Of a stretch of DNA of 64,000 bases, positions 52,168 through 61,840 are shown one piece after another. The stretch is from positions 1 through 64,000 of the forward strand of contig NZ_LMTJ01000006.1 in the NCBI RefSeq assembly GCF_001510715.1, written 5' to 3'. Made by a program: the position numbers and the translations under genes. A model generated the notes under the pieces. That model was given only the letters and a program-made list of their open reading frames with translations, made no database searches and had not been told where the DNA came from. Source of the stretch: Bacillus sp. FJAT-29814 (GTDB lineage Bacteria; Bacillota; Bacilli; Bacillales; Cytobacillaceae). How positions within the stretch are numbered: the first letter of the stretch is position 1; every line of letters starts with the position of its first letter.

Positions 52168-54102
52168 TTAAGCTTTTCGAAAAATCGCCTCAAATTCTTT
52201 AAATGTTTTGCATTTAATCAGCTGCTGCACCACTTGACTATCATCGATTATTTGCACTAACAAATCGTACATGCTTTGTAAATCCGTAGAGCTATTTTTT
52301 TCAACATTTAGGAGACAGACAAATTGAACTCGTTTCCCGCACCAATCAATTGGCTTTTGCAATGTACAGATTGTCCAAAACGTAGAATCTGTCTTGGGCG
52401 TTAATGGATGTGGAATCGCTACAAAATTCCCATAGCTTGTTGGCGATAACGTTTCCCGTTCAAAAACACTGTCAAGATACTGGTCGTCTACAAGTCCTAG
52501 TGTTTGCAGTTTGTCCCCGAGAAACTTCAGGACCTCCTCCTTGGTGGCAAAATTCATTTGCAGGAATACCAATTCTTCCTTTAGGTACTTCAGTCTTTGG
52601 TTAAGGCTTTCGGTAATGACCATTTCGATCTTATCCAAATCCGAACCACCAAGAATGGTATTGACTTGAATGACCGGGATAGGCATATCCCGGGGAATGG
52701 GTATAGTACTAATCAAGAAATCCAGAGAATCCAGAGGAATTTTGCCAATTTTATAGAAATCGGTCGTACCGACAATCTCAATTCTCGAACCGAACTTCGA
52801 CTGGATTTTCGATGCAAGGAGCCTTGCGCTTCCTACACCTGATGCACAAACGATCATGCATTTTTTCGGCGTGTTGTCGATTTTCTGATTTTCCATGGCG
52901 GCCCCCAAATGCAGTGCCAAATAGCCCATTTCATTTTCATTAATTTCAATATTAAGTCTTCGCTTCAGAACAATTCCCGCAATGACGGCAGCCTGAAATG
53001 CCGCTGGGTATTTTGCTTTAATATCGTCAAGCAGTGGGTTCGGCAAGTTAATCCCATATTGGAAGCGATGAATCGCCGGCCGTAAATGCAGGCTTAGTGC
53101 AACAAACAATTCATGGTCGTCCTTAATATTTAAATGAAGATCATCGGCAACGGTATCAATAATTTCCTTTACTATTTCATATATTTGCTGATCGATGATT
53201 CCTTGAATTTTCGTTTCATCCAAATGAAGTTCAGTCACCATTTTTGTACCTAGCAAATGTATGGTTATATAGGCAATCTCCTCTTCAGGAAAAGCTACCC
53301 CTAATTCATGTTGGAGCTCGTTAACAATTTCCTGAGCAACTAGATATTGTTGTTGCTTTTTCAACTCTGCCAATTCCTGCGTAACCATGGAAACATACTT
53401 TTCATTTTTGATTCGATTATAGGCGATAACGATATGTATGACGAGATTATTTAACCCAATATCTGATAAGGCGATATTATGTTGAATTATTCTATCCAAG
53501 ATGATCTTCCTAATTGTATCTAAATCATCTTTTAGAAATAACGGAACATGGTTGTTGTCAATATCCATTTCATTTTCGATATTGTTAAAAATATGATCAG
53601 CTATGCATAAACGCAGATTAAATTCTTCACCCTTTACCTTTAAGCCAAAATTCGGCTTGCTCTTCAATGAAATCCCGTAGCGGCGAAAAACGTCTTTGAC
53701 ATCCTTAAGGTCGTTTTGAAGAGTGGACTTACTGATAAATAGTTCATCGGCGATATCATCAAGCTTTATATATTCTTCCGACAGCAGCAACCGCTTGATG
53801 ACATAACGTACCCGTTCCTCCGGCAATGTTGGTACCTCACCATTTTGCTCCCATTTGTTATCTGCCGCTTCTTGCAGTAATTGGCGGAATAAATGGTCAT
53901 CTTGCACAATCAACTGATAACCTGACCCGCGAATTGATTTAATTTCCGCACCAAAGTCAGCAATTATGGACTCAAGCTCCCTGACATCATTTCGAATTGT
54001 CCTTGAAGTGACATCAAGCACTTTGGCCAAGTATTCACTTGTAACTGTAGTATCCGCTTTCATTAGCTCACGTATAATAACCGTCATTCGAGTGTTTAAC
54101 AT
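52168..54102 (-). CDS. licR: PRD-containing transcriptional activator, LicR type
   Basis: A 644-residue PTS-controlled regulator. Order of parts: N-terminal HTH (TSEYLAKVLDVTSRTIRNDVREL), a second Mga-like HTH (KLDDIADELFISKSTLQNDLKDV), two PRD domains (about 170-390), an EIIB-like domain with Cys in MIVCASGVGSARLL, and a C-terminal EIIA domain with His in VAIPHPLTPKT. Phosphorylation of the PRDs, EIIB and EIIA by the PTS sets its activity. ATG after GGGGG; fifteen further upstream codons are open. It should activate the operon beginning at 51586. Confidence 0.93.
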   Translation of the reverse strand: MLNTRMTVIIRELMKADTTVTSEYLAKVLDVTSRTIRNDVRELESIIADFGAEIKSIRGSGYQLIVQDDHLFRQLLQEAADNKWEQNGEVPTLPEERVRYVIKRLLLSEEYIKLDDIADELFISKSTLQNDLKDVKDVFRRYGISLKSKPNFGLKVKGEEFNLRLCIADHIFNNIENEMDIDNNHVPLFLKDDLDTIRKIILDRIIQHNIALSDIGLNNLVIHIVIAYNRIKNEKYVSMVTQELAELKKQQQYLVAQEIVNELQHELGVAFPEEEIAYITIHLLGTKMVTELHLDETKIQGIIDQQIYEIVKEIIDTVADDLHLNIKDDHELFVALSLHLRPAIHRFQYGINLPNPLLDDIKAKYPAAFQAAVIAGIVLKRRLNIEINENEMGYLALHLGAAMENQKIDNTPKKCMIVCASGVGSARLLASKIQSKFGSRIEIVGTTDFYKIGKIPLDSLDFLISTIPIPRDMPIPVIQVNTILGGSDLDKIEMVITESLNQRLKYLKEELVFLQMNFATKEEVLKFLGDKLQTLGLVDDQYLDSVFERETLSPTSYGNFVAIPHPLTPKTDSTFWTICTLQKPIDWCGKRVQFVCLLNVEKNSSTDLQSMYDLLVQIIDDSQVVQQLIKCKTFKEFEAIFRKA

Positions 54103-54272
54103 ATTAAAACCCCCGCTTCTGATGTCAAATCCCGTCGTTTTTTGCATTTAAACATATCATACCATTATTTATAAAGGTGAAACACCGCAAAGTCGTTTCA
54201 ATATGGTGAAAAATGATTTTTGGGTTATGATATGAATGTATGATTATTTTTATTTAACGAGGTGCCTAAGAA

Positions 54273-55331
54273 ATGACAAACAATGAGAGTTATATAGGGT
54301 ATATCGGAACGTATACCAAAGGGGAAAGTAAGGGAATTTACACATTTATGTTAAATACCTTGGAAAGAACAATAGAGGATGTGAAGCTTGCTGCAGAACT
54401 AAGTAATCCTACATATTTAAATATCACCAAGGACAATCGCTATTTATATGCTGTTGCGAAAGAAGGCGACAATGGTGGAATTGCAGCATTTTCTGTTGGG
54501 GATAACGGGGAATTAACAGCTATTAATCGCGAAGTGAGCGAAGGTGCTCCTCCATGTCATGTGAGTGTGGATAGTGATAGCAAGTTTGTGTTTGGAGCCA
54601 ACTATCATAAGGGCTCGGTTGAATCACATTTGGTTAACCCAGAAGACGGTTCAATTTCTCCTGCTGTATCGGTGATTAAGCATGAAGGCCGCGGTCCGGA
54701 CCCGCGCCAGGAAAAAGCCCATACCCATTATGCTGGACTGACTCCGGATGAAAAGTACTTGGCGGTTGTGGAATTGGGAACCGATGCATTAATTACATAT
54801 AACGTCGGCGATGACGGGACCTTAACGAAGGTTAAACTGCTGCCTTTGAAAGCTGGAAGCGGACCGCGCCATCTTACGTTCCATCCTAATGGAAAATGGG
54901 CTTATGTGATGACAGAATTCAGCTCGGAAGTCGTCGCATTAAACTACGATTCCGAAACTGGCCATTTTTCCGAGAAGCAATATATTTCTACTTTGCCGGG
55001 GGATTTTACGGGAAATAACCAGGGAAGCGCGATTCATATTTCCTCGGACGGCCGGTTTGTGTATGCGGGCAATCGCGGGCATAACAGTATTGCGGTGTTT
55101 AGTGTAAATGGGGAAACTGGTGAATTGGCGTTTATTGAGCTCACATCTACTGAAGGCGATTGGCCACGGGATTTTGCATTGGATCCTTCTGAGAAATTTA
55201 TTGTGGCTTCGAATCAAGAGTCGGGGACTTTGGCGCTGTTTGCGCGGGATGAGGATTCTGGGCGGTTGACATTGCTGCAGGCTGGGGTTAAGGCGCCTGA
55301 GGCGGTTTGTGTGAAGTTTTTGCGTTTTTAA
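54273..55331 (+). CDS. lactonase family beta-propeller (6-phosphogluconolactonase type)
   Basis: A 352-residue seven-bladed propeller protein of the YkgB/Pgl family, with repeated segments such as YIGYIGTYTKGESKGIY, GPRHLTFHPNGKWAYVMTE and SSDGRFVYAGNRGHNSIAVF. Members hydrolyse 6-phosphogluconolactone or related lactones; the precise substrate is not certain. It is divergent from licR and has its own ATG after GAGGTG and a strong terminator. Confidence 0.9.
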   Translation: MTNNESYIGYIGTYTKGESKGIYTFMLNTLERTIEDVKLAAELSNPTYLNITKDNRYLYAVAKEGDNGGIAAFSVGDNGELTAINREVSEGAPPCHVSVDSDSKFVFGANYHKGSVESHLVNPEDGSISPAVSVIKHEGRGPDPRQEKAHTHYAGLTPDEKYLAVVELGTDALITYNVGDDGTLTKVKLLPLKAGSGPRHLTFHPNGKWAYVMTEFSSEVVALNYDSETGHFSEKQYISTLPGDFTGNNQGSAIHISSDGRFVYAGNRGHNSIAVFSVNGETGELAFIELTSTEGDWPRDFALDPSEKFIVASNQESGTLALFARDEDSGRLTLLQAGVKAPEAVCVKFLRF

Positions 55332-55392
55332 ATTCAAGCCAGGATAGGCTCTTGGACAAATCCTAACTTGAACAAATAACATGTCTATCCAT

Positions 55393-55432
55393 AAGCCGGG
55401 ATAAGCTTATAATGGCTTATCCCGGCTTTTTT
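55393..55432 (+). terminator. terminator of the lactonase gene
   Basis: AAGCCGGGATAAGC / GCTTATCCCGGCTT with an eight-base loop and a T-run on the plus strand. It overlaps the 3' end of the convergent ATP-grasp gene; the minus strand lacks a T-run. Confidence 0.9.
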
Positions 55433-56490
55433 ACTGTCAAATTAATTTCTTCCTCGGTTGTTAAAACCGGCTCACGGTCCATATCTCTAATCCAGAGTAA
55501 CCCATCTGGCAGCGGATTAATTTTTTTCTCAAGAGATGGGAATTTTTGAGATAAAATGATATCTTTATAGATTTCAGGCATATTAAGGCCAGCTTCCGTA
55601 AAAAAGTAACAAGTAGTAAAAAAACGCATATTTATTTCAGTAGGATTTGGAAAGTCGTTTCTATCATAGGTCATGTCTACCCCATATACACCATGAGGTT
55701 TGGAATCGATAGCCAGTATCGAGTCTAAAGCCACTTTATTTATTATATCATCACTAAAGGTTTCCCCAACACCTGTGATACCCGTTACTCCAGATAAAGT
55801 CCGATTGGCAAATCCCCAAGACTTTCTTCTTCTGGTCTGGGCTACCACTAATTCACCTTCATACCAAATCGATAACCAAGTAGCCGTTTTATCAGCCTGG
55901 AGCAATTCTGATGCAGTAAATTGACCCCAGCCATTATATAAATTAATCCAATTCCTTGCAAATTCATAATCATTAGTTGGCAAGGCGCCTCTGCCGCCTG
56001 CCCCTACTATTGAACGGATCCATATTTTCCCCTCGCTGTCCGCCAATTTCTTAAATGCTATCCCCAAGTCTTTGTCATCATTAATAAACATAGTTTGAGG
56101 AACCTTAATACCCTGGGATTCCCACTTTGTGTATGATTTAAATTTATCTGTACATGTTTCAATAACATCATGGTCAGGCATAAATAACTTAGTCCCTGTT
56201 GCCAAGATGGCTTCCCGAATCCTTGAAGCCTCCAAGATTTCTCTATCATTCATAAAAACTGCCAATTTCGGTTTATCATTTTTTATTATTTTCAATAATG
56301 ATACTTTATAATTTTCCCCAAATGCAAATTCATAGGGAATATGTCGTTTTACATCAGCTTTGGAAGAGTAGAGATTATAAGGGTTTCTTGATACACCAAT
56401 TACTTCGTTTTTATATGCAGAAGCTTGCCAAGATTTAATAACATTTTCCGCAGGAGCAACACCGACATCTGTTATTAAGATTTTCTCCAT
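55417..56490 (-). CDS. ATP-grasp protein (first), glycan cluster
   Basis: A 357-residue ATP-grasp protein with a pre-ATP-grasp Rossmann region (MEKILITDVGVAPAENVIKSW) and the carbamoyl-phosphate-synthase-like core (IWIRSIVGAGGRGALP for the glycine-rich loop; PTEINMRF with the metal-binding Glu/Asn). Such enzymes join a carboxylate to an amine or thiol through an acyl phosphate. The substrate is unknown. It is the last gene of the leftward glycan operon. The ATG follows GGGGTG; two ATGs upstream are possible. Confidence 0.82.
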   Translation of the reverse strand: MEKILITDVGVAPAENVIKSWQASAYKNEVIGVSRNPYNLYSSKADVKRHIPYEFAFGENYKVSLLKIIKNDKPKLAVFMNDREILEASRIREAILATGTKLFMPDHDVIETCTDKFKSYTKWESQGIKVPQTMFINDDKDLGIAFKKLADSEGKIWIRSIVGAGGRGALPTNDYEFARNWINLYNGWGQFTASELLQADKTATWLSIWYEGELVVAQTRRRKSWGFANRTLSGVTGITGVGETFSDDIINKVALDSILAIDSKPHGVYGVDMTYDRNDFPNPTEINMRFFTTCYFFTEAGLNMPEIYKDIILSQKFPSLEKKINPLPDGLLWIRDMDREPVLTTEEEINLTVKKPG

Positions 56491-56528
56491 GGTTAAGCAC
56501 CCCATCATTAAGGTATCTTTCAGCTCGA

Positions 56529-57149
56529 TTAATTTATATTTTTTACTTGATTATTTGATTTACCCCTATAATTCTCCATGCTGAAATGATCTTTAGCGCT
56601 CACTCCCTCTTTCTTGATGACCTTTTTAACGGTTAATAGTAATATTTTTAGATCAAGCCACAGGGACTGATGATCAACATACCAAACATCTAATTGAAAT
56701 TTCTCCTCCCAACTAATAGCATTACGTCCATTCACCTGAGCCCATCCGGTTATTCCTGGTTTGACATCGTGCCTTCTTGCTTGTTCTTTTGTATATAAAG
56801 GAAGATATTCCATTAATAAGGGCCGAGGGCCAACTAAACTTAATTCCCCCTTAATGACATTAATTAGTTGCGGCAACTCATCAAGACTGTATTTTCTAAG
56901 CAAGATTCCTAATTTGGTTAACCGATATTTTCCCGGGAGCATCTTCCCGTTTTCATCCCATTTTTCGATCATCGTCCTAAATTTAAAAATATAAAATGGT
57001 TTCCCATGGAGTCCCGGTCGAAGTTGCTTGAATAAAATTGGCGAACCCATTCTTATTTGAATCATTGTGGCAGCCAGCAGTATAATCGGTGAAAAAACAA
57101 CTAATATTGCCACAGCTCCCACTAAGTCTATGATACGTTTCAATGCCAT
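56529..57149 (-). CDS. bacterial sugar transferase (phosphoglycosyl transferase)
   Basis: A 206-residue monotopic phosphoglycosyl transferase of the PglC/WcaJ type. One N-terminal membrane segment (about 9-33), the catalytic FKFRTM and LDELPQLINVIKGELSLVGPRP segments are present. It transfers a sugar phosphate to undecaprenyl phosphate and starts assembly of the polymer. It has the short, C-terminal-only form, without the large membrane domain of WbaP. Start after AAGGGGG. Confidence 0.93.
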   Translation of the reverse strand: MALKRIIDLVGAVAILVVFSPIILLAATMIQIRMGSPILFKQLRPGLHGKPFYIFKFRTMIEKWDENGKMLPGKYRLTKLGILLRKYSLDELPQLINVIKGELSLVGPRPLLMEYLPLYTKEQARRHDVKPGITGWAQVNGRNAISWEEKFQLDVWYVDHQSLWLDLKILLLTVKKVIKKEGVSAKDHFSMENYRGKSNNQVKNIN

Positions 57150-57222
57150 TTCCCCCTTAATAATTGACAGATACCGTGAATAATTGGCTATCATTTAACA
57201 GGAGGTACTCACCCCTTTTCTT

Positions 57223-58041
57223 TCACGCCTGTTCCGTTTGAATTGTTTGATGAGGGACAAAAAAGTACTGAAGTTTTCTTTTAATAAATTTTGGCTCCTT
57301 CATGTTAATATCTGAACCGTCTAGAATATGGGCAGCATTTTCCATAAAATATGAGCGATCAGAAGCGGTATAATTTTCTTCTATCCAATTATAGGCTGAT
57401 ACCAATTCAAATTTGCGGCGGGAAAAGTGGTGGGCATCAGAAGCAATCAAATGGACAAGATTATGATTGAATATATACCTGGAAAAATTCTGCAATCTCT
57501 TGCCATCTTTGCCTAATAAACTGCTGGCCGTTACCTGCATTAGAATTCCTTGTCGGACCATATTAAAAATTTTCTCCGGATATCTTCTCAAAATTTTATT
57601 CCGCTCCGGATGGGCTAAAATAAGAGAATATCCCTTCCGCTTCAATTCTAATAAAACCTCTTCGGTATTGGTCGGCAAATAGCTGCAAGGGGGCTCTATT
57701 AACAAATATTTCCCTGTATTATTAAGCGTTAAAAAATGCTCTAAATTATATTCAATATCATGTTCTATCTGGTCATGGAGGTGAAATTCTATTCCCGGAT
57801 AAACAGTTAAGGGAACTCCTTGGTTCTGAAGTAAAATATTTACTTCCTCTACTAATATCAATATCTTCCTATAATCGTTTTCATAGAAAGCATGTTTATG
57901 TCGATGCTTATGGTGGGGTGTTGCAATAACATGGTGAATTCCAGAAGCTACAGCCTGTTTGGCCAACAAGATTGTTTCATCCGGCGTTTGCGGTCCATCA
58001 TCCACCCCGTATAGGATATGGTTATGAATATCGACAATCAT
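57223..58041 (-). CDS. CpsB/YwqE-type tyrosine phosphatase
   Basis: A 272-residue PHP-fold metallophosphatase. Metal ligands: DIHNHILYGVDDGP at the start, ATPHHKHRHKH, EFHL, LAHPERN and SDAHH. These enzymes dephosphorylate the BY-kinase that controls capsule or exopolysaccharide chain length. No BY-kinase gene is in the window; it may lie to the right. I chose the ATG after AAAGGAAG; a TTG six codons upstream is open. Confidence 0.92.
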   Translation of the reverse strand: MIVDIHNHILYGVDDGPQTPDETILLAKQAVASGIHHVIATPHHKHRHKHAFYENDYRKILILVEEVNILLQNQGVPLTVYPGIEFHLHDQIEHDIEYNLEHFLTLNNTGKYLLIEPPCSYLPTNTEEVLLELKRKGYSLILAHPERNKILRRYPEKIFNMVRQGILMQVTASSLLGKDGKRLQNFSRYIFNHNLVHLIASDAHHFSRRKFELVSAYNWIEENYTASDRSYFMENAAHILDGSDINMKEPKFIKRKLQYFFVPHQTIQTEQA

Positions 58042-58078
58042 TTCTGTCTTCCTTTCCAATGTAGGATTAATCCCTTCA

Positions 58079-59170
58079 CTAAAACGAACGCTCGGATAAG
58101 TTTAAAGGCTTGCTCGAGAGGTCAATAAGCTGTTCCCTTTTGCCTCTATATATTGGAAAATATTGTTCATTTACCTTATAACGGCTTTTTACATCCTCGA
58201 TAATTTTATTATAAATTTCCTGATTATAGACCCTTTTACCTATAAAATACTCAAAATTATTGTTATTGGTAAACGAAGATTTAAACTTGAATAATCCGTC
58301 ATTTTCTTGGTAACCGCCGCCAAGATGGAGCAAGGTTGATCCCTTTGACTGGCAAAATTCAATCATAAAATCAAATAACAGGTTATTAGGCTTTAGGTGT
58401 AAATACGAGGTCTTGGAAGCCCCAAGATGGTAATGTGAAAAGTGCAGACCCTTCATTACCAAGACTCCTGCAACAATTTCGCTTTTATATTTTGCAAACA
58501 ATAAATAGCTGTCACTTATGCTGGTACTCTCCATTTGTTGAAAAAAATAATCCTCGGTAAAGTAATAGAATCCGTCTGCTTGATTCCGGTTCATCGTCTC
58601 CTGATATAGCCCTATGAATTGTCGGATATTTTCCGCCGTATTTTCTGCTAAAAAACAAAAGAGGCCCCCTTTTCTGGCCCTCGTTAAATTTCTTTTATTC
58701 ATGACGGAGTAATGTTCCCGAATTTCTTCAATTGATAAGGTTAGATCAACTGCTGTTGTTTTTCTTATATAAGCCACATCCATGATACTTTTGCAAACTT
58801 CATAATTTCGAATGATCGGATGGAATCTAATGGTTTCCGTTATGATATTGTTTTCATTACAATAATCTGAAAAACAATCATAAAATGATCTGATTGATTG
58901 CCCGCTTCCCTCCAGCAGAGGCCCCCCATAGCCATAGGGAGTTACAATATCATAAATTTCTTCGCCTGCCCAATCAACTTTCCTTTTTATAAATGGATAG
59001 AATACCTTTGATAATCCATCTTTATAATAAGCAGCATGTAGCTGCCCAATTTCCATTTTTGCGAATATATTTCCATATTCACGAGTATAGTAGACATCCG
59101 GGTCTTTGAAGGTTTTCAATAAAAATTCCCAGTCGTGGGTTGACTCGATTACTTGAAAATAGTAACTCAT
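58079..59170 (-). CDS. GNAT/FemX-like transferase
   Basis: A 363-residue protein with the BioF2/FemAB-type double-GNAT fold: the substrate-channel segment YGYGGPLL, MNKRNLTRARKGG, and the C-terminal HLGGGYQENDGLFKFKSSF, which is typical of the FemX-like group. Members attach an amino acid from tRNA or an acyl group to a cell-wall or glycan amine. In this operon, decoration of the polymer with an acyl or aminoacyl group is the likely job. ATG after GGTGGAACA. Confidence 0.85.
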   Translation of the reverse strand: MSYYFQVIESTHDWEFLLKTFKDPDVYYTREYGNIFAKMEIGQLHAAYYKDGLSKVFYPFIKRKVDWAGEEIYDIVTPYGYGGPLLEGSGQSIRSFYDCFSDYCNENNIITETIRFHPIIRNYEVCKSIMDVAYIRKTTAVDLTLSIEEIREHYSVMNKRNLTRARKGGLFCFLAENTAENIRQFIGLYQETMNRNQADGFYYFTEDYFFQQMESTSISDSYLLFAKYKSEIVAGVLVMKGLHFSHYHLGASKTSYLHLKPNNLLFDFMIEFCQSKGSTLLHLGGGYQENDGLFKFKSSFTNNNNFEYFIGKRVYNQEIYNKIIEDVKSRYKVNEQYFPIYRGKREQLIDLSSKPLNLSERSF

Positions 59171-59198
59171 TGTTCCACCTCAAATTACAAATAAAAAT

Positions 59199-60395
59199 CT
59201 AGCTTACCTGGACACTAATATATTCGGTAATATGATTCATTTTCTCTTTAAGTTCTTCCAAACCCTTGAACTTCAAAAACACAAATCCGAGCGCCTTCGT
59301 TCCGTCAGTAAACGCCTCTATCTTGTCGCCTTTTTCCTTATAAATTTCTTTATGAATAATATGATTTTCAATTCCATTCTTGAATAGTATAGCCTCCAAC
59401 TTTCCCGGTTTGGCGGAATGGACTGTGTAGCTGGAATAAAACTCCTCCTTAGGCTCATAATTTACCTTGAGCTCTTTATTGCCTAATGCAGCCTCTACAG
59501 TTGCCCCTACAAAATCAATATCGGTTATGATTTTCAAAAAGTCGGGGATTAAATTCCCGCCATTCCTGGGTCCAATATCAATGAAGTAGACCTTCCCATC
59601 GCGGCCAATAATGGCTTCGATATTTAAGGCGCCAGTTTTAAGGTTTAATCGATCAATCAGTCTTTGCAGCTCCGAGCGGACTAAACTAGTTCTCGCCTTT
59701 TCCAGAAATAACGGGTAACTTTTACCTGCTGGAACATTGGGATTTACCTGTTTATTTCTGTGGCAATTTAAAAAACCGCAGAACTCAAGGCGGCCATCAA
59801 TGATAAAAACATCCCCGCCAATTTGATAATCATGGTTCATCTCGATAAATTCCTCGACAATGACCGTTTTTTCTCTTGAATTCGAAAGAGCTTTTTCAAA
59901 GGCTCCCTCAAAGTCCGTTATTGAATCAACACGAGTGACTCCCCTGCTACCTGATGAATCTACAGGTTTTAGCATGATAGGAAAGTGGAAGTTACTTAAA
60001 TCTTTCTTTGCTTCTTTAAATACTTTGTAGCTATCTGCCCTTGGACAGGGGAATCCATTTTCGCGCAGAAATTTCCTGAATTGCTCCTTATTTGTTAGTA
60101 TAGATACTGATTCATATGGATGGGACGGCAAATTTAACTTATTTGCTGCAAAGGCAGCTATTGAAGCAGCAGTATCAGAGATGAAAGCAACAATTCCATC
60201 AACTTCTCTTTTTCTGCCAATCTCCAAAATTCCCTCTCTATCTGTTGTACTTATACAATAATACTCATCCGAATATTTTTGACAATGTGTATTTGATTGA
60301 CGATCACATAGTATTGTATAGTAACCCATTTCCTTGGCATATCTAATAGCGGGAATTTGTTGAGCAGTACCACCTAGAAATAATATTTTTTTCAT
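59199..60395 (-). CDS. ATP-grasp protein (second), glycan cluster
   Basis: A 398-residue ATP-grasp ligase of the carboxylate-amine type, longer than and not closely similar to the one at 55417. The pre-domain begins MKKILFLGGTAQQIPAIRYA as in PurK/PurT-like proteins; the loop PVDSSGSRGVTRV and the metal motif YFIDIGPRNGGNLIPDF are intact, and a C-terminal domain follows. It should activate a carboxylate with ATP. A substrate built by the nearby aldolase is a reasonable guess. Confidence 0.87.
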   Translation of the reverse strand: MKKILFLGGTAQQIPAIRYAKEMGYYTILCDRQSNTHCQKYSDEYYCISTTDREGILEIGRKREVDGIVAFISDTAASIAAFAANKLNLPSHPYESVSILTNKEQFRKFLRENGFPCPRADSYKVFKEAKKDLSNFHFPIMLKPVDSSGSRGVTRVDSITDFEGAFEKALSNSREKTVIVEEFIEMNHDYQIGGDVFIIDGRLEFCGFLNCHRNKQVNPNVPAGKSYPLFLEKARTSLVRSELQRLIDRLNLKTGALNIEAIIGRDGKVYFIDIGPRNGGNLIPDFLKIITDIDFVGATVEAALGNKELKVNYEPKEEFYSSYTVHSAKPGKLEAILFKNGIENHIIHKEIYKEKGDKIEAFTDGTKALGFVFLKFKGLEELKEKMNHITEYISVQVS

Positions 60396-60443
60396 AATTA
60401 CACTGCTCCCTTAACCTAAATACCTAATTGAATGACTAACTCT

Positions 60444-61808
60444 CTAAAAATCTTTTTCCTTTACAAATATGGCTCCCGCATTAATATATACGTTTTTTCC
60501 AACACTAACAGACCTGCTGGATTCCATTGGTGCATAAATGGAATGCTTTTTAATGTTTTTAAAGGTATTCCCCTTTATGTTTAAACCATTTACATATTTA
60601 TTTTGGTCATTATCTGTCACAATTCCATATTCAAAATTAGTAAATGTATTGTCAATGAAGTCTGTATTTGAAATATCTGTAAGTCTTGCATTCATATAGG
60701 CAGCTTTATGGGTTTTTGCTTTATTATTAAAAGTATTTCCTTTGAAGATTGTATCTTGTGAACCAAGCAAAATCCTAATTGCATCCCCCCCATTAAGAGT
60801 TACAGTATTATCTGCAATGGTGGTTCGTTTGGAATTCATTCCCCATGTTCCCTCAATGACAAATCCATCATGAGAATTAATTTTGTTTCTATAAAAATTC
60901 AAATCCTCATTCTGGACCCAAATGTAAATATTAGCCACATTAAGGATATTATCATGGATTTTTGCGCCCTTAGTCACCATCACAAGAAATTCGGCATCAG
61001 GACTATTTACTGTATTATGATAAAATTCTATTTCATTAAAATAGTTCCCTTCTCCCCATCCACCACGAAGTTGAATTGAATAATAATCAGGTTCCTGATT
61101 TGTCTCAAATGTATTTTTATAAATTTTGGCATCTGAGAAGTTCATTTCTTCCCAGGGCTCAAAATGCAGTACCGGCTTGCCCGTTTTAGATTTACTTATA
61201 TTGTTATAGATTTTTATATGGTTTACCTGTTCAATAACAATGTTCGCCCGATGACAATCTTCAATGAGGTTGTTTGATATTGTGATGTACTTACTTGTTT
61301 TCCTTGAACCTGAAACCGATACTCCATCTCCGACTGCATTTATTAACCGATTATTGTCAATAACTATGTTTTTGCTATCGTAGATGAAAATGTCATGCAT
61401 ATGTTCATTTCCAGTTTTATTCATCTTATAATTTCCATCAAAGGTGATATTCTGAATTTTTACATTTTCAGCATTTTCAACAGTAACAATTCGTGACCAT
61501 TCAGATGCGTGATCGATTAATTTTATCTTAACCGTATCACGACTTTCTCCTACTAAATTGACATTCGATTTCAGATAAATAGGTTGTAAAATATATGTTC
61601 CCGATGGAATGTAAACATCTCCGCCGCCATTTTTTGCAACGGCATTAATCGCCTTTTGAAATGAAATCGTGTCATCTGCTGCTCCATCACCCATTGCACC
61701 ATAGTCCTTTACATTGAAACTTACTGTCCTGTTTAAATGATTAGCACAGGAAAACAAAAAAAATAGTAGTGGAAGTAAGCCTAGAATAATAAAAGTTATT
61801 CTTCTCAT
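60444..61808 (-). CDS. beta-helix (pectate-lyase-like) lipoprotein
   Basis: A 454-residue surface protein. The signal peptide ends in LLFFLFSC, so Cys21 would be lipidated. The mature part begins with the pectate lyase superfamily signature FNVKDYGAMGDGAADDTISFQKAINA and continues as a right-handed parallel beta-helix with many short IxxNxF-type turns. Such proteins bind, cleave or epimerise polysaccharides. In a biosynthetic operon it may trim or modify the polymer outside the cell. ATG after GGAG; ten upstream codons are open. Confidence 0.87.
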   Translation of the reverse strand: MRRITFIILGLLPLLFFLFSCANHLNRTVSFNVKDYGAMGDGAADDTISFQKAINAVAKNGGGDVYIPSGTYILQPIYLKSNVNLVGESRDTVKIKLIDHASEWSRIVTVENAENVKIQNITFDGNYKMNKTGNEHMHDIFIYDSKNIVIDNNRLINAVGDGVSVSGSRKTSKYITISNNLIEDCHRANIVIEQVNHIKIYNNISKSKTGKPVLHFEPWEEMNFSDAKIYKNTFETNQEPDYYSIQLRGGWGEGNYFNEIEFYHNTVNSPDAEFLVMVTKGAKIHDNILNVANIYIWVQNEDLNFYRNKINSHDGFVIEGTWGMNSKRTTIADNTVTLNGGDAIRILLGSQDTIFKGNTFNNKAKTHKAAYMNARLTDISNTDFIDNTFTNFEYGIVTDNDQNKYVNGLNIKGNTFKNIKKHSIYAPMESSRSVSVGKNVYINAGAIFVKEKDF

Positions 61809-61840
61809 TTTAAGCTCCGTAAGGAAAGTCATCACCATGA

